This document shows positions 36,095 to 45,764 of a DNA stretch of 64,000 nt, in pieces. The notes beneath the pieces are model-generated. The model made no database searches. It was not told the origin of the DNA and was given only the letters and a program-made list of their open reading frames with translations. The first letter of the stretch is position 1. The number at the start of each line of letters is the position of its first letter. The translations under genes were made by a program, and so were the position numbers. This DNA comes from Gordionus sp. m RMFG-2023. Its lineage: Eukaryota > Nematomorpha > Gordioida > Chordodea > Parachordodidae. The DNA is taken from NCBI RefSeq assembly GCF_954871325.1, contig NC_088775.1:21677561-21741560 (forward strand), read 5' to 3'.

Positions 36095-36122
36095 CTAGTA
36101 GATAGCCCGTCAAAAATGACGG
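36095..36122 (-). other. Helitron A 3' terminus, hairpin and CTAG
   Basis: On the minus strand CCGTCA-TTTT-TGACGG forms a 6-bp stem, followed by GCTATCTACTAG, the canonical Helitron arrangement of a hairpin about ten bases before CTRR. It is identical to the 3' end of Helitron B at 51695-51722. Confidence 0.9.
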
Positions 36123-36369
36123 AGAATGAGAATTTTATTCGTTTTTTTAAGAAAGATGTTACCTTTTATTTAAAAATCATATCCAATTTATATTATTTTT
36201 AAACCCCCCCTCCCCATTTTGGTCAAGTCCAACCAATGTCATTGAGTCCAACCCATTAGGACTAAGAGTGGAAACTATTTTTTGAGTCAAAATATATTTA
36301 AATGAGCTTACCCAATACCAAAATTCTTTGTAAATATATTACTGATTACATAAGACTAACATTTAACAT

Positions 36370-36680
36370 TAAAAAATTTCAAGCCAGGTCCAAGCTCATA
36401 ATATCCAAGCGTCCAAGACCTTATAATTTTTAAAAAAAATTATCAAGCCTAGCTAAACCCATAATAATTTTGAAAATTTTTTCCTAGCTCGGCCCATAAT
36501 AATTTATAAAAGAAATTCCCAAGTCAGGGGCAAGCAAATATTAATCTTGAGGAATATTTTTCAAGCCCAGTCCAACCCATATTAATTTTCAAAATTTTTT
36601 CCCAAACCCGGAGATAGTTAAATTTCTAAATAATTTATCAACACATGAAGGGGAAATCTCGGATTTACAAATTAGTGGGT
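36370..36680. repeat. Degenerate short repeats, CCCATAATAATTTT type
   Basis: About six degenerate units of roughly 40 bp with a caagcc..ag/cccataataatttt core. The right part also matches 33015-33115. They resemble GC-motif subterminal repeats of a MITE inserted in the Helitron A tail; its ends are not defined. Confidence 0.5.
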
Positions 36681-36919
36681 TAACTCCTTTTATCAAAAAA
36701 TTTGATAAGGGCTATCTATATCTTTATGTTAAGTACAAAAAACTGCTATCTATTTAAATTGCAAAAATGCCATTCAATACTAACGAAACTTATATGCAAT
36801 TTATTTATATATTTTTTAAGAAATTTGTTTTCCATATAAATTTAGGTGATTTTTTAAAAAAATGATGAGGATTAATTATTATTCTGTGTGTCTGGTAAAA
36901 TTAAGAGTAAATCCTTTAT

Positions 36920-37560
36920 GACATTTTAATTTTTGATGGAAAAAGCGACAAAATAAATCTAGCCAGTCGTCTGCAGAGGAAATAATTAATGTATAATATC
37001 ATCCCATTTAGGGTTGTAGTTGAAAGTAATGAATAATGACGGATTACCAAAGCAGTGTACAACACCCATTGCGTATTGAGGCCTTGGGCTACTGGTAAAA
37101 GAAGAACGCAAAATGATATTTCTGCCAAAATGTCAGTTTTGGTATCCCCCCCTAAAATAGAATCATGAACGACATTGTCAACTCAACCATAAAACGGTCG
37201 TAAGTATTGTTATAAAGGCCATGACAAAACTACCGCATATTTTCCCATTAATAATGTTAATGAAATTGGTCATACTACACATTCACGTTTGAACATCCCT
37301 CTAAATATTCATGAAAGTTCCTCAGGGAATCGGATAAAGTATTATTTATATTAACTCCTAGTGAGGTGAATGATAGTGAAATTAAATGCTTATATTTGTT
37401 AAAATTAGGCAGAGGTGGCATAGGGATTGTGGTAATGGTGATAGAAATATCATTTGGAGGCAACTGAGTGTATAAAATAAACATATAGATATAAAACATA
37501 AGATAAAAAAAACAAAATAAACCTCCAGATGAGTTCATTTCAAGCGTAGTTCTTTATTAT
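36920..37560. repeat. Helitron A tail: mosaic of its own gene
   Basis: Successive stretches match parts of the Rep-helicase gene. 36920-37140 matches 41310-41560 in the same orientation. 37170-37200 matches the helicase near 39365-39395, inverted. 37200-37265 matches the Rep tyrosine region near 40740-40810, inverted. 37268-37325 matches helicase 39610-39670, inverted. 37330-37560 matches the upstream region 42275-42790, same orientation. The equivalent mosaic occurs in Helitron B near 51220-51640, so it predates the split of the two copies. Confidence 0.8.
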
Positions 37561-37835
37561 TTTATCTACCAGTAACTCTAAAATGGGTATGGCGTTTGTT
37601 TATTCGTCATTACTCTCTTTGCTTATCCTTAATAATCATCATGTTTTGTAGCAATGTGAGGGATTAAGGTTGGGTTACCCTAGAATAAAGAAATCAGGCA
37701 AAAATATATATAAACATTATTATTGAAATAAAATAAAGATTTTTCGGAATAGATATAAAATCATATAAAATATTATTTATAATAAAAATAATGTACTACG
37801 TATATTTTTTGAGCGTTATACAAAATAATCAGCAG

Positions 37836-38613
37836 GGATAATAGAGCAATGGTGGATCCGACAAAATAGTAAGCTTTTAAAAAATTAGGATCCTTAAAAA
37901 TTGTTATATTAATTTAGTTAAATTTTAAAAATGTACTTTGTATAATTTTCAATTAGACAAAATATTCATCAGAGATAAAAGGGCATATTGTGCGGCCCGA
38001 CAAAAGGATGCTTAAATAATATAAAATTGTTTAAATTATAAAATAATATCATACTAAGTAATGTTCATTCTTATTCGTATAAACCGGGATTAATCGAATA
38101 TAACCTCATGATATACCACATTGGTTGTAGTTCTTGTTTTATCATTGGTTATAATCTTTAATTTATGAGGAGAACAAACTCGAGACATAGCCACATATAA
38201 CTGTCCATGTAAAAAAACAGGGTTAATAGGGATAATAGAGCAATGGTGGATCAGACAAAATGGTAAGCTTTTAAAAAAGTAGGATCCTTAAAAATTATTA
38301 TATTGATTTAGTTAATATTTAAAAATGTACTTTGTATAATTTACAATTAGACAAAATATTAATCAGAGATAAAAGGACATAATGAGCGGCCCGACAAAAG
38401 GATGCTTAAATAATATAAAATTGTTTAAATTATAAATAAATATCATACTAAGTAATGTTTATTCTTATTCGTATAAACCGGGATTAATCGGATATAACCT
38501 CATGATATACCACATTGGTTGTAGTTTTTGTTTTAATTGGTTATAATCTTTAATTTATGAGGAGAACAAACTCGAGACATAGCCACATATAGCTGTCCAT
38601 GTGAAAAAAACAG
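37836..38613. repeat. Tandem duplication of about 390 bp in Helitron A
   Basis: 37836-38221 and 38229-38613 are near-identical direct repeats covering the end of the helicase gene and the sequence after it (both start at gataatagagcaatggtgga). Helitron B has this segment once, so the duplication is private to copy A. Confidence 0.85.
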
Positions 38614-41600
38614 GATGAGGTAAATAGATGCCAACTTTGTTCAACGTTTGTCCCTGAGCTTTATTAATTGTAATGACAAAAGCAGGTCTCACGGGAAATT
38701 GGCGGCGCTTAAAGGAAAATGGCAAGCCAGAATCTGTAGGAATTAAACTTATTCTAGGAATGAGAACTTTAGTACTGAGAAAACTTCCAGAAACTAATTC
38801 AGCCTCAATTATATTTGGTAGCAAAGTAGTTATAATCAATTTAGTCATATTATTCAAACCACAGAATTTAAGTTACGCATTAATATTATAGGTACCCCGA
38901 CTTTGAGTAAAGGTTTGTGAGGTGGTAATCCTGATATACTTAATGAGTTTAAAAATCTAGTGGGATAAAACGTCGCTTCATCCTCGGTTATCGTTTTATC
39001 AGCACTTATGTATATAATTAAATCCCCCGGAATATTGTTAATCAATTTAATATTTATAGAATCGACATCTACGTTTTTAGGGGTCAGGATTGCATTTTGA
39101 GCAAATGATGTTTTAAAGGGCGTATTGTATTGTCTATATCGTAAACAAAATCAATAAGATCCTCGATATCATTAGAAGCTATACAACAATCTTCAGGAAT
39201 TTTTATTTATATCCCTGGAGCCATCAAATGTTTCATAGCCTTCACCAACTCTTAAAAGAAATTTTGAGTATTTATTATTAATAAGATAATCATTTGCTTC
39301 CTGAAATTATAGAAGTCTCATATTAATACCTAGCCTTAATGGCACTATATGCGACCATAAATAGGATCGTTTTAAGGTTGAGTTAACAATGTCGCATCTT
39401 CCACCACGTTTAATAACAAGTAAAATCTGTCTAAAATCTCCGCCAAAAATAATAATTTTACCACCAAACGGTTTGTCTAATTTCATTATATTCTGAAATG
39501 ACCTATCCACGGCCTCGAATATATGTTTATGAGTCATTGATATTTCGTCCCATAATATAATTACCGATTGTCTTATCAATTCAGCTATTTTGCTTTGGTA
39601 AGGAATATTACATGAGGAACTTTCATAAATACTTAAGGGGATGTTGAAACGTGAATGTGCAGTACGGTCATTATGAAGAAGAGTTGAAGCAATGCCAGAA
39701 GATGCAACAGCTATTGCAATTTTACCTTGAGATCTCAAGTTAAATAATATTGTATTTAATAGAAATGATTTTCCAGTACCACCAGGACCATCTATAAAAA
39801 ATAAATTATGGGGTGGAGTGGAGGGCAAGGACATAATTTTGGTATAGATAATATTTTGATCCCGATTAAATAAATTGTAGTTAGCCAAATATTTTTTATA
39901 CATATCATCAGTATGGTAGGAAATTTCCTCCCGAATAAGGTGACACCTGATATTAGCTGTTGCAGATGGAGATTAAGTGGATAATAAAGGGATAGGCATT
40001 CCCAAAAAATCCTTAAGAGATTTACCATTTTGAATCAAAATTTGATTGATGTGGCATAGCGCGAGATTTTTGTTGATAAGGTTATCCGGCTCTGATGATA
40101 TTTTCTTGGCAAAATCTTCACAAAGATAAAATATAAAAGAAATCCAGAGGATCTCTCGACTCACAATGTAATAAAATAACAGAAAATAACTGGCGCAATT
40201 GATATGGCATCTTAAATGAAAGACCTTCCTCTAAACAATGGTTCCATTCCGCATCATCTGATAACAGACCACGTCGAATACATGCATCTTGTATTACTGA
40301 CAATTCCATTAAAAAAGCATAGATCTTCAAAGCATGTTGGCCCAGCTACATAAATAAGTAATAGTCTTAAATAAAAAACCTCACCCTCTTTAGGAGAAAC
40401 TGTGCGTATACGGCCAATAACCTTATCACCACCCCTTTGTCGTTTTATCTACTGTTTAGATAGAGGTTTCCACACATAATATCTTACAAAATCTGCATAA
40501 ATATAATGTCTGGCATCTGTGTCAAGTTGATTAATTTTAAACCATTCGGTTAATTTTGTATCAGGATTTTTAGTTAAGATAATATTTATATCAGTATTTG
40601 ATTGAAAAAGGATTATATGTTGATTGGATAGATGAAGGTCTAAACGATAGACTGCAGGAGAATGATCCTGCATTTCAAAATCCAAAGTACGCCATAGCGA
40701 TTCTATGGCGGATATATATCGAGCATCAATGAACTGGGAAGTTTCATCAACATTATTAATGGAAACGGAAGCAGTAGTTCTGTCATGGCCTTTGTAACAA
40801 TACTTATAAAGGTATTTTATGGACTGGATAGAAGAACAAATTTCTACATTTATATGTGCATTATATTTTTTTGATAAATGTTTATTATAAGGAATAATCC
40901 AACGGTTGTTAAATATAAATCCGTTTAATTTTTTTGGAAGGTAACGCCATAATTTCGTCGCTGATATAAAGGATAACCATACTTATCAATAGAAGAGGTA
41001 TCCACAAATGATTTAGGATATTTTTTTGAGCATTTTCCATCAATCATGCAGGGACTATTAGGAAATGTTATACCACATGGCCCATGTGTATTAAAATTGC
41101 TAATAATTTGAAACAACTTAGGCTCAGTTATTTTGTTAGGAATCTCAGCACTAACTACCTCATCATAAGATCAGCCGTTGGTAGCCTATGAGATATATCT
41201 AGTATAAGGCACATATGACAATGAGGCAAACCTCTTTTCTGGAATTCTATGACATCTATATAAGCGATTACTCTGCCAAGAACATGATAATAGAGCAAAT
41301 CCTTTTTTAGACATTTTAATTTTTGACGAAAAACGCGACAAACTCAATCTGGGCGGTCGTTTGGGTTCAGATGAGTAAATAATTCAAGCATTATTTCAAT
41401 CCATTTAGGGTTGCAGGTGAAAGTAATGAATAATGATGGCTTACCAAAGCAGCGTACAATAGCCATTGCGTCCTGATAAAGCTGATGCATATGCCTTGGG
41501 CCACCGGTAAAAGAAGAAGGCAAAATTATTCTTCTGCCAAGATTGTCAGCATTAGTATCTCCCTCTAAAATAGCATCATGTATGCCTTGATAGAGTTCGG

Positions 41601-42545
41601 CGCGTAATTTGGATTGATTATTACGTATAAAATTTAATCGAAGCGTCTCCTGTTTGGCATAACTGTCGACGATAAATTGGTGAAAAAGACGTTTGGATCT
41701 TAAAATAACATTCTCTTCATCCTGCCTGACCATAAAGCGATAGGCATAGTACTCTCTGCAGGTAACATATTTATTAGTTGAGTTTCTATAATGAATGGGT
41801 TGGTGGTATCCAATATCGGCTCTGGGAAATAGAAGAACATATTGCAAGGGATCGTATGAGGAATGGAGCTCGTTAATACGTCTTAAAGGACCAGATAGGG
41901 CTATATGATCACTGCCATCACCAGGTAATAATACTGCTATTTCAGATGAGGTAGGTTTATTGCGATAACGTATGTCAAAACTTGGAGTAGTATTTAAGTT
42001 TAAGGATATGTTAGGAAGGCCTTAGCGATCATAGAAGATACTCTCAAAAATTGAGAAGCAAAGGGGTTGTAGGTGTGAACAATATCCTGCAATTCCATTA
42101 AAAGACAACGATCTAAAAACGGAACCTGGTTATGTCTGTTTTCTATCTCATTTATACTATCATGTATATATAATTGGGCAAATTTAGGTGTTTCCCCTAA
42201 TGTTGGTAGGAGTGAACCAATGCGATGTTGAACCTGTCCATTAATTTGAAAGGTATAATTACCTGATCTCGAATCGGATAAATTATTATTTATATTAACT
42301 CCTAGTGAAGTGAATGGTGCGGAATTATATGCTCTTATGTTTGTTAAAAAGTGGGATGATAAACAATGATCCCCGGTAAATAAACGTAATAAATTTGGTG
42401 GTAATTGGGAAATTTTAAATAAAATTACCTTCCCATTTAAGCAACATGTAGAAAACTGAATATTTCTACATGAGCTTTTTGATAATTTTTCTCCATTCCA
42501 CATTTAAGCATTGAAGAAGGCGCATATTTCTGTCATGTTTCCGAT
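38555..42545 (-). pseudogene. Helitron A Rep-helicase gene, broken
   Basis: Minus-strand order: N-terminal Helitron domain (42503-42000, WNGEKLSKSSCRNIQFSTCC; FLTNIRAYNSAPFTSLGVNI). The Helitron-like N/Rep region is at 41847-41344 (YYAYRFMV, GGPRHMHQLYQDAMAIV, PSLFITFTCNPKW). A GPCGIT...DGKCSKKYPK zinc-type segment follows (41116-40925). The Rep tyrosine region and linker are at about 40820-40118. The Pif1-type helicase is at 39903-39307, with Walker A GPGGTGKS, motif II WDEIS and GGDFRQIL. The C-terminal helicase part is at 39045-38555 ([10 protein letters not shown]). Compared with copy B it has different stops, for example a stop just before WNGEK that B lacks, plus a frame change in the last helicase block. 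Several breaks in all; not functional as it stands. Confidence 0.88.
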
Positions 42546-42589
42546 ATCTAATATAGGTGAGTGGTGGTCATCAAATATATGTAGAAATA

Positions 42590-43272
42590 TGCATGGTAGA
42601 GGTGCCATAAGGAATGCGGTACTGATCATAGAAATATCAGTTGAAGGTATCTGGGTGAATATAAAATAAACTTATATATATAAAACATTAAAAACCTGCA
42701 GGGGAGTTAATATCAGGCGTAGGTCCTAATTCTAAAACGGGTAAGGCGTTTGTTGAGTCGCCATTTTTTTCTTTGCTTATCTTTAATAGAAATATCATGT
42801 TTTGTAGCAATGTGAGGATCAAGGTTGGGTTAGCCTAAAAAAATAAGGAAATCAGGCAAAAATATAAAACATTATTATTGAAATAAAACGAACATTAAAA
42901 TACTGTACTGAACCTGTAAAGGGGTCAATATATGCATATCTCTAGTAGTTGGGAGGCTATCATCAAAAAATAAAATTTGTCTAGTTGGGGACTTATCAAG
43001 ACTATCATGTTTTTCTGAATATTTATTTTGTATTTGTTGATTATTAATGGTAGATATATCAATATTTAAACAATTATATTAAGGAAATAAAGCAGGATTT
43101 GTTATCTAAAATAAAAACAAATAAAAAATTTTAAAAAAATGAATGCGTTAAACTTGCAGAGGAGTCAAGATTAGGATCAACTCCCTAGAAATAGTGGGAA
43201 TATCATCAGAAGCTAAAATGGATGTATTCTAAAAAATAAAAAAATATAAGAATATTTATGCTTTTTAGTATA
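42590..43272 (-). other. Helitron A upstream exon-like modules, proximal part
   Basis: The minus-strand counterpart of 45480-45830 in copy B. It includes the basic module (about 42840-42690: RLTRS-type sequence) and the module carrying DSLDKSPTRQILF (about 43020-42960), each bounded by AG and GT. The array continues at 51723 on the far side of Helitron B. Confidence 0.7.
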
Positions 43273-43301
43273 TCTATATTATAATTTTCCGATGTCCTCA
43301 C

Positions 43302-43380
43302 TACGTCATCGTGACGTCATGTCATCGCTACGTCATGTCATCGCTACGTCATGTCATCGTTACGTCATGTCATCGGTACG
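43302..43380 (+). promoter_or_regulatory. 16-bp tandem repeats with CRE-like sites at the Helitron 5' end
   Basis: TACGTCATGTCATCGC repeats with a 16-bp period (starts near 43329, 43345 and 43361) after one TGACGTCA palindrome (43312-43319). TGACGT is the core of CREB/ATF-type sites. Fewer units occur at the 5' ends of the other copies (54490-54530; 33740-33790). Position at the 5' end of an autonomous element suggests a promoter or a terminus-recognition role; this is inference. Confidence 0.55.
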
Positions 43381-43599
43381 TATTTATTTATTATTTGTTA
43401 TATTTTATTAAACAGATGTTCATACCAAATTCTGAAATCAGAAGAAGTAATTTATTTGTTGATTTTTTATGAGACTATCATTTTCCTTGACTGAAATCGG
43501 AGTGCCAGATACCAATTTTTAGAGATTATCATTTTATTTGAATTCCTGAAATCAGAAGAAATAATTTATTTGTTCATTTTTTATGATCATATCTATTTT

Positions 43600-45240
43600 T
43601 AGCTTATGATGGATGATATTCCCACTAGAGGTTAACCTAATATTGACTTATTTTTTATTTATTCTTTTGTTTTTATTTTAGATCATGTTCATTGCATTTA
43701 TATTCTTTATATTATTCTTTGTTTTTACTTACCCATATTTAATGTTTGTACAGGTGGTATATTGACTCCTCATCAAGTTCGATGCTTTTATTTTTTTTAT
43801 TTATTCTTTTGTTTCTATTTTAGATAACAAGCCATGTCTTACCCATATTTAATGATTGTACAGGTGGTATATTGACTCCTCATCAAGTTCAATGCATTTA
43901 GTTTATTTATTTATTCTTTTGTTTCTATTTTAGATAACAAGCCATGTCCTAACCTCAGTTAATGATTGTATTCCCACTATTTCTAGAGAGGTTAACCTAA
44001 TATTGACTCTATTTTTTATTTATTCTTTTGTTTTTATTTTAGATCATGTTCATTGCATTTATATTCTTTATATTATTCTTTGTTTTTATTTTAGATAACA
44101 AGCCATGTCTTACCCATATTTAATGATTGTACAGGTGGTATATTGATTCCTCATCAAGTTCAATGCATTTATTTTTTTTATTTATTCTTTTGTTTCTATT
44201 TTAGATAACAAGCCATGTCTTACCCTCATTTAAGGATTGTACAGGTGGTATATTGACTCCTCATCAAGTTCAATGCATTTATTTTTTTTATTTATTCTTT
44301 TGTTTTTGACTCCTCTTCAGGTTCATTGCAATTATATTCTTTATATTATTCTTTGTTTTTATTTTAGATAACAAGCCCTGTCTTACCCTCACTTAATGAT
44401 TGTACAGGTGGTATATTGACTCCTCGTCAAGTTCAATGCATTTATTTTTTAAAATTATTCTTTTGTTTTTATTTTAGATAACAAGCCCTGTCTTACCCTC
44501 ATTTAAGGATTGTACAGGTGGTATATTGACTCCTCATCAAATTCAATGCATTTATTTTTTTTATTTATTCTTTTGTTTCTATATATATATTTTTTTTACT
44601 CTTTTATATTATAGTATACATCTATTTTAGCTTCTGATAATGTCCCAACTATTTCTAGAGAGTTGAACCTAATATTGACTCCTCTTCAGGTTCATTGCAT
44701 TTATATTCTTTATATTATTCTTTGTTTTTATTTTAGATAACAAGCCCTGTCTTACCCTCATTTAATGATTGTACAGGTGGTATATTCTCCTCATCAAGTT
44801 CAATGCATTTATTTTTTTTATTTATTCTTATATTCTTTATATTATTCTTTGTTTTTATTTTAGATAACAAGCCCTGTCTTACCCTCATTTAATGATTGTA
44901 CAGGTGGTATATTGACTCCTCATCAAGTTTAATGCATTTATTTTTTTATTTATTTTTTTGTTTTTATTTTAGATAACAAGCCATGTCCTAACCTCAGTTA
45001 TTGATTGTTCAGGTGGTGATTTATCCATCATTAATAAAAGAAAAAGATGGCAGATCAATCAAAAAAAGAAACGCACTAGGGATAGCGAGGTCCTACAAAA
45101 TCTACTAACAACTCAAAATAAGGTTAGCCTTATATATATATTTTTTTATACTCTTTTATATTATAGAATACATCTATTTTAGCTTCTGATAATGTCCCCA
45201 CTATTTCTAGGGAGTAGAACCTTATATTGACTCCTTTTCA
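43600..45240 (+). repeat. Array of short exon-like modules upstream of the Helitron gene
   Basis: At least eight units begin after a ttttattttag acceptor-like tract and read ATAACAAGCC...; examples are 43824, 44095, 44205-44267, 44368-44430, 44478-44540 and 44864-44926. Most are 63 nt, open in one frame (ITSPVLPSFKDCTGGILTPH then Q) and followed by GT. A second type, 44615-44689 (75 nt), reads YTSILASDNVPTISRELN and ends ILTPLQ before a GT. One unit at 43934 is a hybrid of the two types. Some units have lost the donor or carry small deletions. Lengths divisible by three and a shared phase mean that units can be added without shifting the frame. Confidence 0.75.
44973..45122 (+). CDS. Helitron B basic exon module, 50 codons
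   Basis: Starts after tttttattttag and ends at AATAAG before GTTAGC; 150 nt, fully open, phase 0. It begins like the 63-nt modules (ITSHVLTSVIDCSGGDLS) but continues into a strongly basic stretch, INKRKRWQINQKKKRTRD, then SEVLQNLLTTQNK. The basic W-containing stretch resembles the one in 45561-45719, which suggests DNA binding or nuclear targeting. Homologous copies occur on the minus strand in Helitron A (about 52540-52600 and 52960-53030). No ATG lies in the module; it would need upstream exons. Confidence 0.5.
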
Positions 45241-45288
45241 GGTTCAATGCATTTATATTTTTTAATTATTCTTCTGTTTTTATTTTAG

Positions 45289-45480
45289 ATAACAAACTCT
45301 TCTTTATTTCCTCCTTATAATTGTTTAAATAATGATATATCTACCATTAATAATCAACAAATACAAAATAAATGTTCAGAAAAACACGATAGTCTTGACA
45401 AGTCCCCAACTAGACAAATTTTATTTTTTGATGATAGCCTCCCATCTACTAGAGATATGCATATATTGACCCCTTTACAG
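45289..45480 (+). CDS. Helitron B exon module, 64 codons
   Basis: Acceptor tttttattttag before 45289, donor GTTCAG after 45480; 192 nt, completely open, phase 0. It starts ITNSSLFPPYNCLNNDIS and ends LPSTRDMHILTPLQ, sharing the ITS-type start and the ILTPLQ end with the small modules, with an extended middle (KHDSLDKSPTRQILFFDDS). It precedes the next module by an 80-nt intron-like spacer. Unknown function. Confidence 0.5.
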
Positions 45481-45560
45481 GTTCAGTACAGTATTTTAAT
45501 GTTCGTTTTATTTCAATAATAATGTTTTATATTTATGCCTGATTTCCTTATTTATTTTAG

Positions 45561-45719
45561 GTTAACCCAAACTTAATCCCTCACATAGCTACAAAACATG
45601 ATATTTCTATTAAAGATAATCAAAGAAAAAAATGGCGACTCAACAAACGCCTTACCCGTTCTAGAATTACAGGTATGCAGGATAATAAGGACCTACGCCT
45701 GATATTAACTCCCTTGAAG
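45561..45719 (+). CDS. Helitron B basic exon module, 53 codons
   Basis: Acceptor tttattttag before 45561, donor GTTTTT after 45719; 159 nt, fully open, phase 0. It reads VNPNLIPHIATKHDISIKDN, then the basic QRKKWRLNKRLTRSRITG and the LRLILTPLK end. It is copied in the element's own tail at 50357-50518 and 51047-51194 and in Helitron A. The next acceptor at 45764 leads directly into the Rep-helicase frame, also in phase 0, so it is the last small exon before the main one. Confidence 0.55.
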
Positions 45720-45764
45720 GTTTTTAATGTTATATATGTATAGGTTTATTTTATAATCACCCAG

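Noticed and set aside
43600-45240. Regularly spaced repeats that could suggest a CRISPR-like array
   Set aside because: Units and spacers vary in length and are all diverged copies of each other, the host is a eukaryote, and the units have splice-like borders and coding frames. It is part of a Helitron.
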